Assembly: GCF_000013085.1 (NCBI RefSeq)
Contig: NC_007643.1
Location: 4,122,501 to 4,186,500, forward strand
From: Rhodospirillum rubrum ATCC 11170
GTDB taxonomy: Bacteria > Pseudomonadota > Alphaproteobacteria > Rhodospirillales > Rhodospirillaceae
Length of the DNA: 64,000 nucleotides
Reading direction: 5' to 3'
The position numbers were made by a program, and so were the translations under genes. Shown in pieces: positions 57,042 to 64,000 of the stretch; position 1 is the first letter of the stretch, and the number at the start of each line of letters is the position of its first letter. Below the pieces are notes generated by a model. The model saw only the letters and a list, made by a program, of their open reading frames with translations, made no database searches and was not told where the DNA came from.

Positions 57042-57731
57042 ATGACGTCCGGCAAGCGCCTGCTCCTGGTTGTCGAAGACGACAGTTTTCGTCGCGCGCT
57101 GGGGGAGCAACTGCGCGCCCAGGAGGATTTCGGCCCCGTCGACGAGGTGACCTCGCTGGCCCAGGCCCTGGAGCGAGCGGCGACCGCGGTCTTCGATCTG
57201 CTGCTGGTCGATCTGGGGGCCGGGGAGGGCGCCGGGGGCGGAGAAACGGTGTGCCGGGCCCTGCGCGAGGCCGGGATCGAAGCGCCGCTGGTCCTTCTGG
57301 CCGGCCCCGGAGCCCCGCCGCCGCCTACCGATCTGGGACCGGTCGAAAGGGTCGACAAGCCGGTGCGCCTGGGCGCGCTGCTTGCCCTGCTGCGGGCGCG
57401 GATGAAGGCGAAGGAGGGCGGAGGCGAGGAAAGCTTCATCGTTGGCCCTTACCGTTTCCAGCCCGCCGACAAGATGCTGGTCGGCCCCGGGGAGGGGCGC
57501 AGCCTGCGCCTGACCGAAAAGGAAACCGGCATCCTGGCCTTCCTATGCCGGGCCGGCGGCAAGGCGGTTGACCGCGAGACCCTGCTTCACGAGGTATGGG
57601 GCTATGGCGCCGGCATCACCACCCACACCCTGGAAACCCACATCTATCGCCTGCGGCGCAAGATGGAGGCCGATCCGGTCAAAGCCCGCGTGCTGCTGAC
57701 CGAAGACGGCGGCTATCGGTTGGGATCGTAA
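57042..57731 (+). CDS. OmpR-family response regulator, atypical receiver
   Basis: A 229-residue protein with an N-terminal receiver (acidic E12-D13-D14, phosphoacceptor Asp57 in LLLVDLG, Lys in VDKPVR) and a C-terminal winged helix with RETLLHEVWGYGAGITTHTLETHIYRLRRKM. The conserved Thr/Ser after the fourth strand is replaced by Ala in VLLAGPGAP, a sign of altered or absent phosphorylation signalling. No histidine kinase gene is adjacent, so it is an orphan. Its 3' end overlaps the convergent hemW gene by 19 nt. Confidence 0.88.
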   Translation: MTSGKRLLLVVEDDSFRRALGEQLRAQEDFGPVDEVTSLAQALERAATAVFDLLLVDLGAGEGAGGGETVCRALREAGIEAPLVLLAGPGAPPPPTDLGPVERVDKPVRLGALLALLRARMKAKEGGGEESFIVGPYRFQPADKMLVGPGEGRSLRLTEKETGILAFLCRAGGKAVDRETLLHEVWGYGAGITTHTLETHIYRLRRKMEADPVKARVLLTEDGGYRLGS

Positions 57732-58957
57732 GCGAGAAGGGCGGCGGTCAGGGCGTTGAGCACCGCCATCCCGGCGCCGGTCGCCCGCAGAACGCCCGGG
57801 GCGGGGCGGTGGAGCAGGCCTTCTTCGCTGGCCATCGCCAGCCCGCCGGCATCAAGCACCTCGGCGAAGCCCAGGCCGGTCAGGCGCAGAAGGCGCTCTT
57901 CCACCAGCCCCTCCTCGAGGCGCAGGCCCATCATCACCATTTCCTCGGCGCGCTGGCGGCGGTCAATCGCCGTGGTGCTTTTCAGGCCGTGACCCTGCTG
58001 GCTTACGTGGCGCAGCCAGACCTCGGGGGCGCGGTGGGCGACGGTGGCCTGAAAGGCGCCTTCGTCCGTGGCGCTGGTCAGGCGGCCATGGGCCCCCGGG
58101 CCGACGCCCAGATACTCGCCGCCGCGCCAATAGATCAGGTTGTGGCGCGATTCCTCGCCGGGGCGGGCGTGGTTGGAAACCTCATAGGCCGGCAGGCCGG
58201 CCTCGGTCAGGCGTTGGCGGGTCAGCTCGAACAGCGCCGCCCCCAGGTCCTCGTCGGGCAGAACGAAGGCGCCCCGGGCGTGTTCGGCGAAAAACCGGGT
58301 GCCGGCCTCGATGGTTAATTGATAGACCGACAGATGGCTGGGGCCGAGGGCTACGGCCCGGGCCAGTTCATCCTCCCAGGCGTCCAGGGTCTGACCGGGG
58401 CGGGCATAGATCAGATCGAACGAGAAGCGCTCGAACAGGGCGCGCGCCGTCTCCAGGGCGGCCAGGGCGCCGGCGGCGTCATGGCGGCGCCCAAGGAAGC
58501 GCAGGGCCTCGTCCTCGAGCGACTGGACGCCAAGGGAGAGGCGGGTGACGCCGGCTTGGCGGAAATCGGCGAAGCGCCCGCGCTCCACCGTGCCCGGATT
58601 GGCTTCCAGGGTGATTTCCAGATCATCGGCCACCGGCCACAGCGCGAGCGCCTTGTCGATCACCGCGCCCACCGTCGCCGGGTCCATCAGCGAGGGCGTG
58701 CCGCCGCCAAAGAAGACGCTGGTCAGACGGCGTTGCCGGGGCGGCAGGGCTCCGGCCTGGGTTTCCAGATCGCGAAGCAGCCCCTGGCGCCACGCCGCCT
58801 GATCAAGGGGGGCGGCGGCGACATGGCTGTTGAAGTCGCAATAGGGGCATTTCGACAGGCAGAACGGCCAATGGACATAAACGCCGAAGCCCTCGTCCCC
58901 CTGGGCCCCGACGGCGGTGGCGACGGCGGTGGCAGGGGGGCTCAGCCGCCCAGGCAT
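57713..58957 (-). CDS. hemW: HemW-like radical SAM protein
   Basis: The 414-residue protein has the radical SAM cluster C33-x3-C37-x2-C40 in [12 protein letters not shown], then [20 protein letters not shown] and [19 protein letters not shown]. The C-terminal HemN-type domain follows. Members of this group act as haem chaperones, not coproporphyrinogen oxidases. It overlaps rdgB by 16 nt at its start and the response regulator gene by 19 nt at its end. Confidence 0.92.
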
Positions 58958-59547
58958 GCCGCCACCAGCAAGGCGAAGGCGCGGGCGCGGTGGCTGATGG
59001 CGTGTTTGGCCGCCGGGTCCATCTCGCCAAAGGTTTCGGCCGCGCCCTCGCCCAGGAACATCGGATCATAGCCAAAGCCCTGATCGCCGCGCGGTGGCCA
59101 GACCAGCACGCCGTCGACCCGGCCCTCGAAGGTCTCGGCATGACCATCGGGCCAAGCCAGGGCGAGGGCGCAGACGAAATGGGCGCTGCGGTCGGGATTG
59201 TCTCCTAGGAGATGATTAATCGTCGCCATGGCCAAGGCGAAGTCCTTGGTCGGACCGGCCCATCGCGCCGAGTAGATGCCGGGATCGCCGCCCAGGGCGC
59301 TGACGGCCAGCCCGGAATCATCGGCCAGGGCGGGCAGACCGGTGGCCCGGGCCGCCGCATGGGCCTTGAGCAGGGCGTTTTCGACGAAGCTCGATCCGGT
59401 TTCCTCGGGTTCGGGCAGATCGAGGCTGGCCGCCGATCGCGCTTCCAGGCCGAAGGGCGCGATCAACTCGGCGATCTCGCGGACCTTTCCGGCGTTATGG
59501 CTGGCAACGACCAGCGGACTTTCAACAAGGCGACGCGACATGGCCAT
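58942..59547 (-). CDS. rdgB: XTP/dITP diphosphatase (HAM1/RdgB)
   Basis: A 201-residue protein with the HAM1 signature: [58 protein letters not shown] and [11 protein letters not shown]. It hydrolyses deaminated purine triphosphates. The ATG at 59547 has AGGA 4-5 nt upstream; ATG 59541 is an alternative. It lies between rph and hemW on the same strand, a common order. Confidence 0.96.
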
Positions 59548-59577
59548 CAGGTCCTGATCGGGGGAAACGGAAAAGAA

Positions 59578-60300
59578 TTAGCGCAAGCTGGCGAGGGCCG
59601 CCTTCTGCAGGGCGACCAACTCGGTGATGCCTTTTTGCGCCAGGGCCAGCAACTCCATGAACTGGGCCTGGGCGAAGGGCGAGGTTTCGGCCGTGCCCTG
59701 GATCTCGACGATGCCGCCGGTACCGGTCAAAACGAAATTGGCATCGGCCTGGGCCGTGCTGTCCTCGGCGTAATCAAGATCGAGCACGGCCACGCCATCG
59801 CACAGGCCGCAAGACACCGCCGCCACATGGTCGGTCAGCGGCGGCAGGGCGCCAAGGCCCAGCTTCTCGAAGCGCGCCAGCGCCTGATAAAGCGCCACCC
59901 ACGATCCGGTGATGGCGGCGGTGCGGGTGCCGCCATCGGCCTGGATGACATCGCAATCCAGGCGGATCTGGATTTCGCCGATCTTTTTCAGGTCGGTGAC
60001 TGAGCGCAGCGAGCGGCCGATCAGGCGCTGAATTTCCTGGGTGCGGCCGCTTTGGCGCCCGCGCGCCGCCTCGCGGTCGGTGCGGGTATGGGTCGAGCGC
60101 GGCAGCATGCCGTATTCGGCGGTCACCCAGCCCTTGCCGCCGCCGCGCATCCAGCCCGGCACCCGCTCCTCGATCGAGGCGGTGCACAGCACATGGGTAT
60201 CGCCGAAGCGGGCCATGCACGATCCTTCGGCATGCTTGGAATAGCCCGGCTCGAGAACGATGGAGCGCAGGCTGTCGACGGCGCGACCGGAGGGTCTCAT
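59578..60300 (-). CDS. rph: Ribonuclease PH
   Basis: The 240-residue protein has the RNase PH core: [42 protein letters not shown], and [18 protein letters not shown]. It is a phosphorolytic 3'-5' exoribonuclease that trims tRNA 3' ends. It is the first gene of the rph-rdgB-hemW run and divergent from hrcA. Confidence 0.97.
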   Translation of the reverse strand: MRPSGRAVDSLRSIVLEPGYSKHAEGSCMARFGDTHVLCTASIEERVPGWMRGGGKGWVTAEYGMLPRSTHTRTDREAARGRQSGRTQEIQRLIGRSLRSVTDLKKIGEIQIRLDCDVIQADGGTRTAAITGSWVALYQALARFEKLGLGALPPLTDHVAAVSCGLCDGVAVLDLDYAEDSTAQADANFVLTGTGGIVEIQGTAETSPFAQAQFMELLALAQKGITELVALQKAALASLR

Positions 60301-60456
60301 GGAGATGGTCCTTACGAGGAGGAAAGGGGGATGTTTGCCGGCAAGCTAGAGGTCCGCGCCGGCCGCCGCAAGGGTTTCGCCCGGCCGATGGGGAGAAGCG
60401 GCGGCGCTCGCCCCGTTGACCGGGGGTCGGGAGCGCCCTACCTTGACGACAGGGTC

Positions 60457-60477
60457 CTTAAAGGGCGTCCCTTTAAG
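60457..60477. promoter_or_regulatory. Inverted repeat upstream of hrcA, possible operator or leader hairpin
   Basis: CTTAAAGGG (60457-60465) and CCCTTTAAG (60469-60477) are a perfect 9-bp inverted repeat with a 3-nt loop, 24 nt before the hrcA ATG. It does not match the CIRCE consensus. TTGAC lies at 60443-60447 just upstream. Confidence 0.45.
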
Positions 60478-60501
60478 ATCGACGGCAGGAGGTTGGGACC
60501 G

Positions 60502-61560
60502 ATGGTGGTGACGGGTCGCGGCGGCATCGTGACCGAACTGGATGAGCGCTCCCGCCAGATCTTCGGCCAGATCGTGGAAACCTATGTGGAAACCGGCGAG
60601 CCGGTCGGCTCGCGCACCTTGTCGCGGCGCCTGACGGTGGCCCTGTCGCCCGCCACCATCCGCAATGTCATGGCCGACCTTGAGGACTTGGGGCTGCTTT
60701 ATGCCCCCCATACCTCGGCCGGGCGCCTGCCCACCGATGCCGGGCTGCGCCTGTTCGTCAACGGCCTGATGGAATTGGGCGGGCTGACCTCGGAAGAGCG
60801 CCGCCATATCGATGGCCGGGTTCAGGCCGCCGGCAAGAACCTTGACGACATGCTGAGCGACGCGACCTCGCTGCTGTCGGGGCTGGCGCGCTGCGCCGGG
60901 CTGGTGCTCGCCCCCAAGACCGACAGCGCCCTCAAGCACATCGAATTCGTGCCGCTCGGCCCCGGGCGGGCGATGGTGATCATGATCACCGAAAACGGCC
61001 TTGTCGAAAACCGCGTGCTTGAGGTGCCCCAGGGCCTGCCGCCCAGCGCCCTGGCCGAGGCCACCAATTACCTGAACGCCCGGCTGACCGGACGCACCCT
61101 GGAAGAGGCGCGCTCGGAGATTCAAGAGGAACTCGACAGCCATCGCAGCGCCCTGGACGATCTCGCCCAGCGCGTGGTCGAAACCGGCATGGCGACATGG
61201 TCGGGGGGGACGCGCGGCGGCGAGCTGATCGTGCGCGGCCAAAGCCATCTTTTGGCCGATGTCACCGCCCTGGAGGATCTGGAACGCATCCGCGATCTGT
61301 TCGATACCCTGGAAACCAAGGAACAGGTTCTGAGAATCCTTGATATGGTCAATCTGGCCGAGGGCGTTCAGATCTTTATCGGAGCGGAGAACGAGTTGTT
61401 TTCCGTCTCGGGCTGCTCCATGATCGTCGCCCCTTATCAGAACAGCCGGGAAGAGATCGTTGGCGCCATTGGCGTTATCGGTCCCACCCGCATCAATTAC
61501 CGCCGCATCATTCCCTTGGTGGATTACACCTCCAAGGTGATCAGCCGGATGATCGGCTGA
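60502..61560 (+). CDS. hrcA: Heat-inducible transcription repressor HrcA
   Basis: The 352-residue protein has an N-terminal winged helix (SRQIFGQIVETYVETGEPVGSRTLSRR, LSPATIRNVMADLEDLGLLYAPHTSAGRLPTD) and the C-terminal HrcA ligand/dimer domain (GCSMIVAPYQNSREEIVGAIGVIGPTRINYRRIIPLVDY). It represses groE-type operons through CIRCE. GGAGG lies upstream of ATG 60502. The longer upstream frame overlaps rph and is rejected. grpE follows after 48 nt; dnaK and dnaJ are not in the window. Confidence 0.96.
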   Translation: MVVTGRGGIVTELDERSRQIFGQIVETYVETGEPVGSRTLSRRLTVALSPATIRNVMADLEDLGLLYAPHTSAGRLPTDAGLRLFVNGLMELGGLTSEERRHIDGRVQAAGKNLDDMLSDATSLLSGLARCAGLVLAPKTDSALKHIEFVPLGPGRAMVIMITENGLVENRVLEVPQGLPPSALAEATNYLNARLTGRTLEEARSEIQEELDSHRSALDDLAQRVVETGMATWSGGTRGGELIVRGQSHLLADVTALEDLERIRDLFDTLETKEQVLRILDMVNLAEGVQIFIGAENELFSVSGCSMIVAPYQNSREEIVGAIGVIGPTRINYRRIIPLVDYTSKVISRMIG

Positions 61561-61608
61561 AGCGGCTTTCCTTGAAACCCTGAAGACGACTGGAAGACGG
61601 AACGCGCC

Positions 61609-62274
61609 ATGCCGCAGCACAACGACACGCCCGAAAGCCGGACCCCTCAGGACTCGTCCGCTCCCGCCTCTCCCGCCGCCGCCGCCGATGACACCACCGC
61701 GGCGGTCGCCGAGGCGGCCGAGGCGATCGCCCGGGCCGACCTCGAGGAGCGGATCACCGCCCTGGAAGACGATAATCGTCGCTTGAAGGAAGAGTATCTG
61801 CGCGCCCTGGCCGAGGCTCAGAACGCCAAGCGGATGGCCGACAAGCGCATCGAGGATAACAGCCGCTACGCGGTATCGAACTTCGCCAAGGCCGTTCTTG
61901 GCGTCGCCGATAACCTCGGCCGCGCCCTGCTGTCCGTTCCGGAGGAGGCGCGCGGCGGCAACGAGATGGTCAAGAACCTCGCCTTCGGCGTGGAACTGAC
62001 GGCCAAGGAACTGGAAAACGCCCTGGCCCAATATCAAATCCGCCGGGTCGAGGCGCTGAACGAGGCCTTCGATCCGCATTTCCATCAGGCGGTGCAGGAA
62101 GTCGAAAACACGGCGGTGCCCAATGCCACCATCGTCTCGGTGCTGCAGGACGGCTATGTCATCCATGACCGCCTGCTGCGTCCGGCGATGGTCGTGGTGT
62201 CGCGGGGCGGCCCCAAGCGCGAGCCCAAGCCCGCCGCCGACAGCGCCGACGGCGGCGTCAACACCACCGTCTAG
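61609..62274 (+). CDS. grpE: Nucleotide exchange factor GrpE
   Basis: A 221-residue protein. A disordered acidic N-terminus is followed by a long coiled coil (ALEDDNRRLKEEYLRALAEAQNAKRMADKR). The beta-domain contains VEALNEAFDPHFHQAVQEVEN and VLQDGYVIHDRLLRPAMVVVS, the GrpE signature. It releases ADP from DnaK. It forms an operon with hrcA and ends with an intrinsic terminator. Confidence 0.96.
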   Translation: MPQHNDTPESRTPQDSSAPASPAAAADDTTAAVAEAAEAIARADLEERITALEDDNRRLKEEYLRALAEAQNAKRMADKRIEDNSRYAVSNFAKAVLGVADNLGRALLSVPEEARGGNEMVKNLAFGVELTAKELENALAQYQIRRVEALNEAFDPHFHQAVQEVENTAVPNATIVSVLQDGYVIHDRLLRPAMVVVSRGGPKREPKPAADSADGGVNTTV

Positions 62275-62362
62275 AAAAAATCTCCGAGCGCTCTGGACCA
62301 GAGTGCGACGACGATTTTCTTCACCATCCCTCTATTTGCGAGCCTTTATCGGCTTGATCGAC

Positions 62363-62397
62363 AGCGGCGGGCGCAAACCAGCGTCCGCCGCTTTTTT
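62363..62397 (+). terminator. Intrinsic terminator after grpE
   Basis: AGCGGCGGGCGC (62363-62374) and GCGTCCGCCGCT (62381-62392) form a 12-bp stem with one G-T pair and a 6-nt loop, followed by six T. It lies 88 nt past the grpE stop and ends 6 nt before the end of the convergent UDG gene. Confidence 0.88.
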
Positions 62398-62402
62398 CGC
62401 CC

Positions 62403-63002
62403 TCAGAGCAGGGCGGCGACCCGCTCGCGCAGGGCGGGCAACACCTCGGCTTCGAACCAGGGATGGCGATTGATCCAGGCGGTGTTGCGCCAGCTTGGAT
62501 GGGGAAGCGGGAAGAAGGCGGGGTCGCCCTGGTCGAAGCGGTGGACGCGCTCGGTCATGCTGTCGCGCCGCCCCAGGTAAAAACCCTGGGCATAGCCGCC
62601 GACCAGCAGGGTCAGGGCGATCCCTGGAAGGACGGCGCGGAAGGCCGGCTGCCACAAGGGGGCGCAGTCGGGCCGGGGCGGGGCGTCGCCGCCCTTGGCC
62701 AGCCGCCCGGGGTAACACAGCCCGGTCGGCACCACGGCGATGCGGCGCGCGTCATAGAAGGTCTCGCGATCCACCCCCATCCAGGCGCGCAGCCGGTCGC
62801 CGCTGGCGTCGTTCCACGGGATGCCGGTGGCATGGACGCGGGTGCCGGGCGCCTGACCGACGATCAGCAGCCGCGCCGTTACCGAGACGCGAAACACCGG
62901 CCGGGGGCCGAGCGGCAGATGGGCGGCGCAGAGGGTGCAGGCCTCGGCCCGGGCGACGACGGCCGCCAGCGCCGCCTCGGCCTCCGCGTCCGGAGGCGTC
63001 AT
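62403..63002 (-). CDS. Uracil-DNA glycosylase family protein
   Basis: The 199-residue protein has [29 protein letters not shown], which matches the catalytic motif 1 region of the COG1573-type UDG superfamily, and LPHPSWRN as the second motif. Cysteines 22, 25, 96 and 113 could hold an iron-sulfur cluster as in family 4/5 enzymes. Motif 1 differs from classic UDGs, so the exact substrate is uncertain. The ATG at 63002 overlaps the sirtuin stop in ATGA. Confidence 0.85.
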   Translation of the reverse strand: MTPPDAEAEAALAAVVARAEACTLCAAHLPLGPRPVFRVSVTARLLIVGQAPGTRVHATGIPWNDASGDRLRAWMGVDRETFYDARRIAVVPTGLCYPGRLAKGGDAPPRPDCAPLWQPAFRAVLPGIALTLLVGGYAQGFYLGRRDSMTERVHRFDQGDPAFFPLPHPSWRNTAWINRHPWFEAEVLPALRERVAALL

Positions 63003-63739
63003 CGCCCGGCCACGGCGCCCAGCAAGCGCTCCACATAGGCCGGAACCACCTCGCTGGCCGGGCCATACAGGCTTTCCTCGAACAGCGTCGCCCCCAGGCT
63101 GGGTTCCAGGTTCAGTTCGACCGTATGGGCCGCGCCCTCGAAGCGGGCCTGACGGACGAAGCCGGCGGCCGGATAGACGTTGCCGGAGGTGCCGATCGAG
63201 AGGAACAGCCCGCAGGTCGAGAGGGCGTCTTGAATGCGCTCCATTTCGAGGGGAATTTCCCCGAACCACACGATATGGGGCCGTAAGGTCCCGACCGTGG
63301 CGCAGGCCGGGCAGCCGTCGCTTTCGCCCAGATCGGCCCGCCAGTCGAGCACCGCGCCGCAGTCCAGGCAGCGCGCCTTGGTCAATTCGCCGTGCATGTG
63401 GATAAGCTGGCGCGATCCGGCTCGCTCGTGCAGATCGTCGATGTTCTGGGTGACGATCAGCACCTCGTCGGGCCACTCGCGCTCCAGGCGGGCCAGGGCC
63501 TCGTGGGCGGGATTGGGCAGGCAACTCGGATCAAGCAGGCCGCGCCGGCGGTCGTTATAAAAGGCCTGGACCAGGGCGGGGTCGCGGGCGAAGCCTTCGG
63601 GGGTCGCCACGTCCTCCAGCCGCACCCGCGCCCAGACGCCATCGCGATCGCGGAAGGTGTCCAGTCCCGATTCCTTGGAAACACCGGCCCCGGTCAGGAT
63701 GACGATGGGGCAAGGCAGCAGACCGGTCATGACTATCAT
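62999..63739 (-). CDS. cobB: NAD-dependent protein deacylase (sirtuin, CobB-like)
   Basis: A 246-residue protein with the sirtuin signature: [42 protein letters not shown] with the catalytic His, and zinc cysteines in CLDCGAV and [15 protein letters not shown] follows. It removes acyl groups from lysines using NAD. Start candidates are 63757, 63739 and 63730; 63739 has AGGA a few bases upstream. It is translated in coupling with the UDG-like gene and divergent from the phosphatase gene. Confidence 0.93.
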   Translation of the reverse strand: MIVMTGLLPCPIVILTGAGVSKESGLDTFRDRDGVWARVRLEDVATPEGFARDPALVQAFYNDRRRGLLDPSCLPNPAHEALARLEREWPDEVLIVTQNIDDLHERAGSRQLIHMHGELTKARCLDCGAVLDWRADLGESDGCPACATVGTLRPHIVWFGEIPLEMERIQDALSTCGLFLSIGTSGNVYPAAGFVRQARFEGAAHTVELNLEPSLGATLFEESLYGPASEVVPAYVERLLGAVAGR

Positions 63740-63815
63740 CTTTCCTTTTTTCGCCATCCCTTGGGCGCCGTGGTAAAACAGGGCGGGCCAGGGAAACGGC
63801 CCGGAGAGGGAACCG

Positions 63816-64000
63816 ATGCATCGTATTCTTTTCGTCTGCACCGGCAATATCTGCCGCTCGCCCACCGCCGAGGTTGTGTTCCGGGCCAAGGCCCAGGCCG
63901 CCGGTTTGGGGGAGCGGGTTTTTGTCGATAGCGCCGGGACCGCCGGCTATCACGTGGGCGAGCCCGCCGACGGCCGGTCGGCGGAGGCGGCGCGGCGGCG
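63816..64000 (+). CDS. Low-molecular-weight protein tyrosine phosphatase, cut at window edge
   Basis: The first 61 codons are present. [19 protein letters not shown] contains the active-site loop C8-x5-R14-S, and [16 protein letters not shown] follows as in the family. GGAGAGGG lies just upstream of ATG 63816. These enzymes dephosphorylate phosphotyrosine; in bacteria some act with tyrosine kinases in polysaccharide control. The rest is outside the window. Confidence 0.93.
   Translation, partial: MHRILFVCTGNICRSPTAEVVFRAKAQAAGLGERVFVDSAGTAGYHVGEPADGRSAEAARR

Noticed and set aside
60052-60501. Long N-terminal extension of HrcA
   Set aside because: It overlaps rph on the other strand, and GGAGG plus the family-like start are at 60502.
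60301-61608. CIRCE element near hrcA or grpE
   Set aside because: No TTAGCACTC-N9-GAGTGCTAA or close variant is visible upstream of either gene.
60346-62166. 606-codon minus-strand open frame
   Set aside because: It is antisense to hrcA and grpE, both well supported.
1-64000. tRNA, rRNA, CRISPR array, insertion sequence or prophage
   Set aside because: No cloverleaf with a TTC-arm, repeat-spacer array, transposase or phage structural gene was seen anywhere in the window.

Overview
The window is a GC-rich, tightly packed stretch of bacterial core chromosome. The protein families and gene order are those of an alphaproteobacterium: hisB-H-A-F-E, hslV-hslU, fxsA/secB/Tim44/mltA/smr, hemE-hemH-hemJ-rho, mnmE-mnmG-rsmG-parA-parB, holA-lptE-leuS and hrcA-grpE. 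From recall of family sequences, not from a search, it most resembles Rhodospirillum (R. rubrum or a close relative). I see no rRNA, tRNA, CRISPR array, insertion sequence or prophage.

Layout. 1-9963: a partial SdhAF4 gene, htpX, a DMT exporter, a pterin dehydratase, a small zincin, a Lon-like protease, the phosphatidylethanolamine genes pssA and psd, a LysM protein, an unknown membrane protein and a cytochrome b561. 10044-17031: comM, a secreted unknown, a methyltransferase, a HIT protein and the minus-strand histidine run hisB-H-A-F-E. 17211-19842: an XRE regulator and hslVU. 19865-26491 (minus): HTH, smr, lutC, a membrane unknown, lutB, lutA, mltA and a Tim44-like gene; the lut block looks inserted into an otherwise conserved neighbourhood. 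26701-31689: fxsA and secB, then dnaQ, coaE, aroE, maf and ppsR on minus.

31690-32180 is very probably the chromosomal replication origin. It has two perfect DnaA boxes, four near matches arranged three and three in mirror orientation, and an AT/pyrimidine-rich tract beside hemE. Genes on both sides point away from it. To the right lie hemE-hemH-hemJ-rho, then mnmE-mnmG-rsmG-parA-parB. Three perfect 16-bp parS sites sit at 36735, 44150 and 44257, so the origin and its segregation machinery are within about 15 kb of each other.

46945-64000: holA-lptE-leuS-DUF3576 lipoprotein on minus, a TenI-like protein, YggS, an L,D-transpeptidase, a low-complexity unknown, ribA, an atypical response regulator, hemW-rdgB-rph on minus, hrcA-grpE on plus, a UDG-like protein, a sirtuin and the start of a low-molecular-weight phosphatase. 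Most gene pairs are separated by a few bases or overlap by 1-19 nt, which implies translational coupling within several operons.

I found no convincing new multi-gene system. The best leads are non-coding: the mirrored origin with its extra repeats, parS sites embedded in genes and next to the rho terminator, a large orphan hairpin near 8862-8926, and palindromes upstream of the XRE and hrcA genes.
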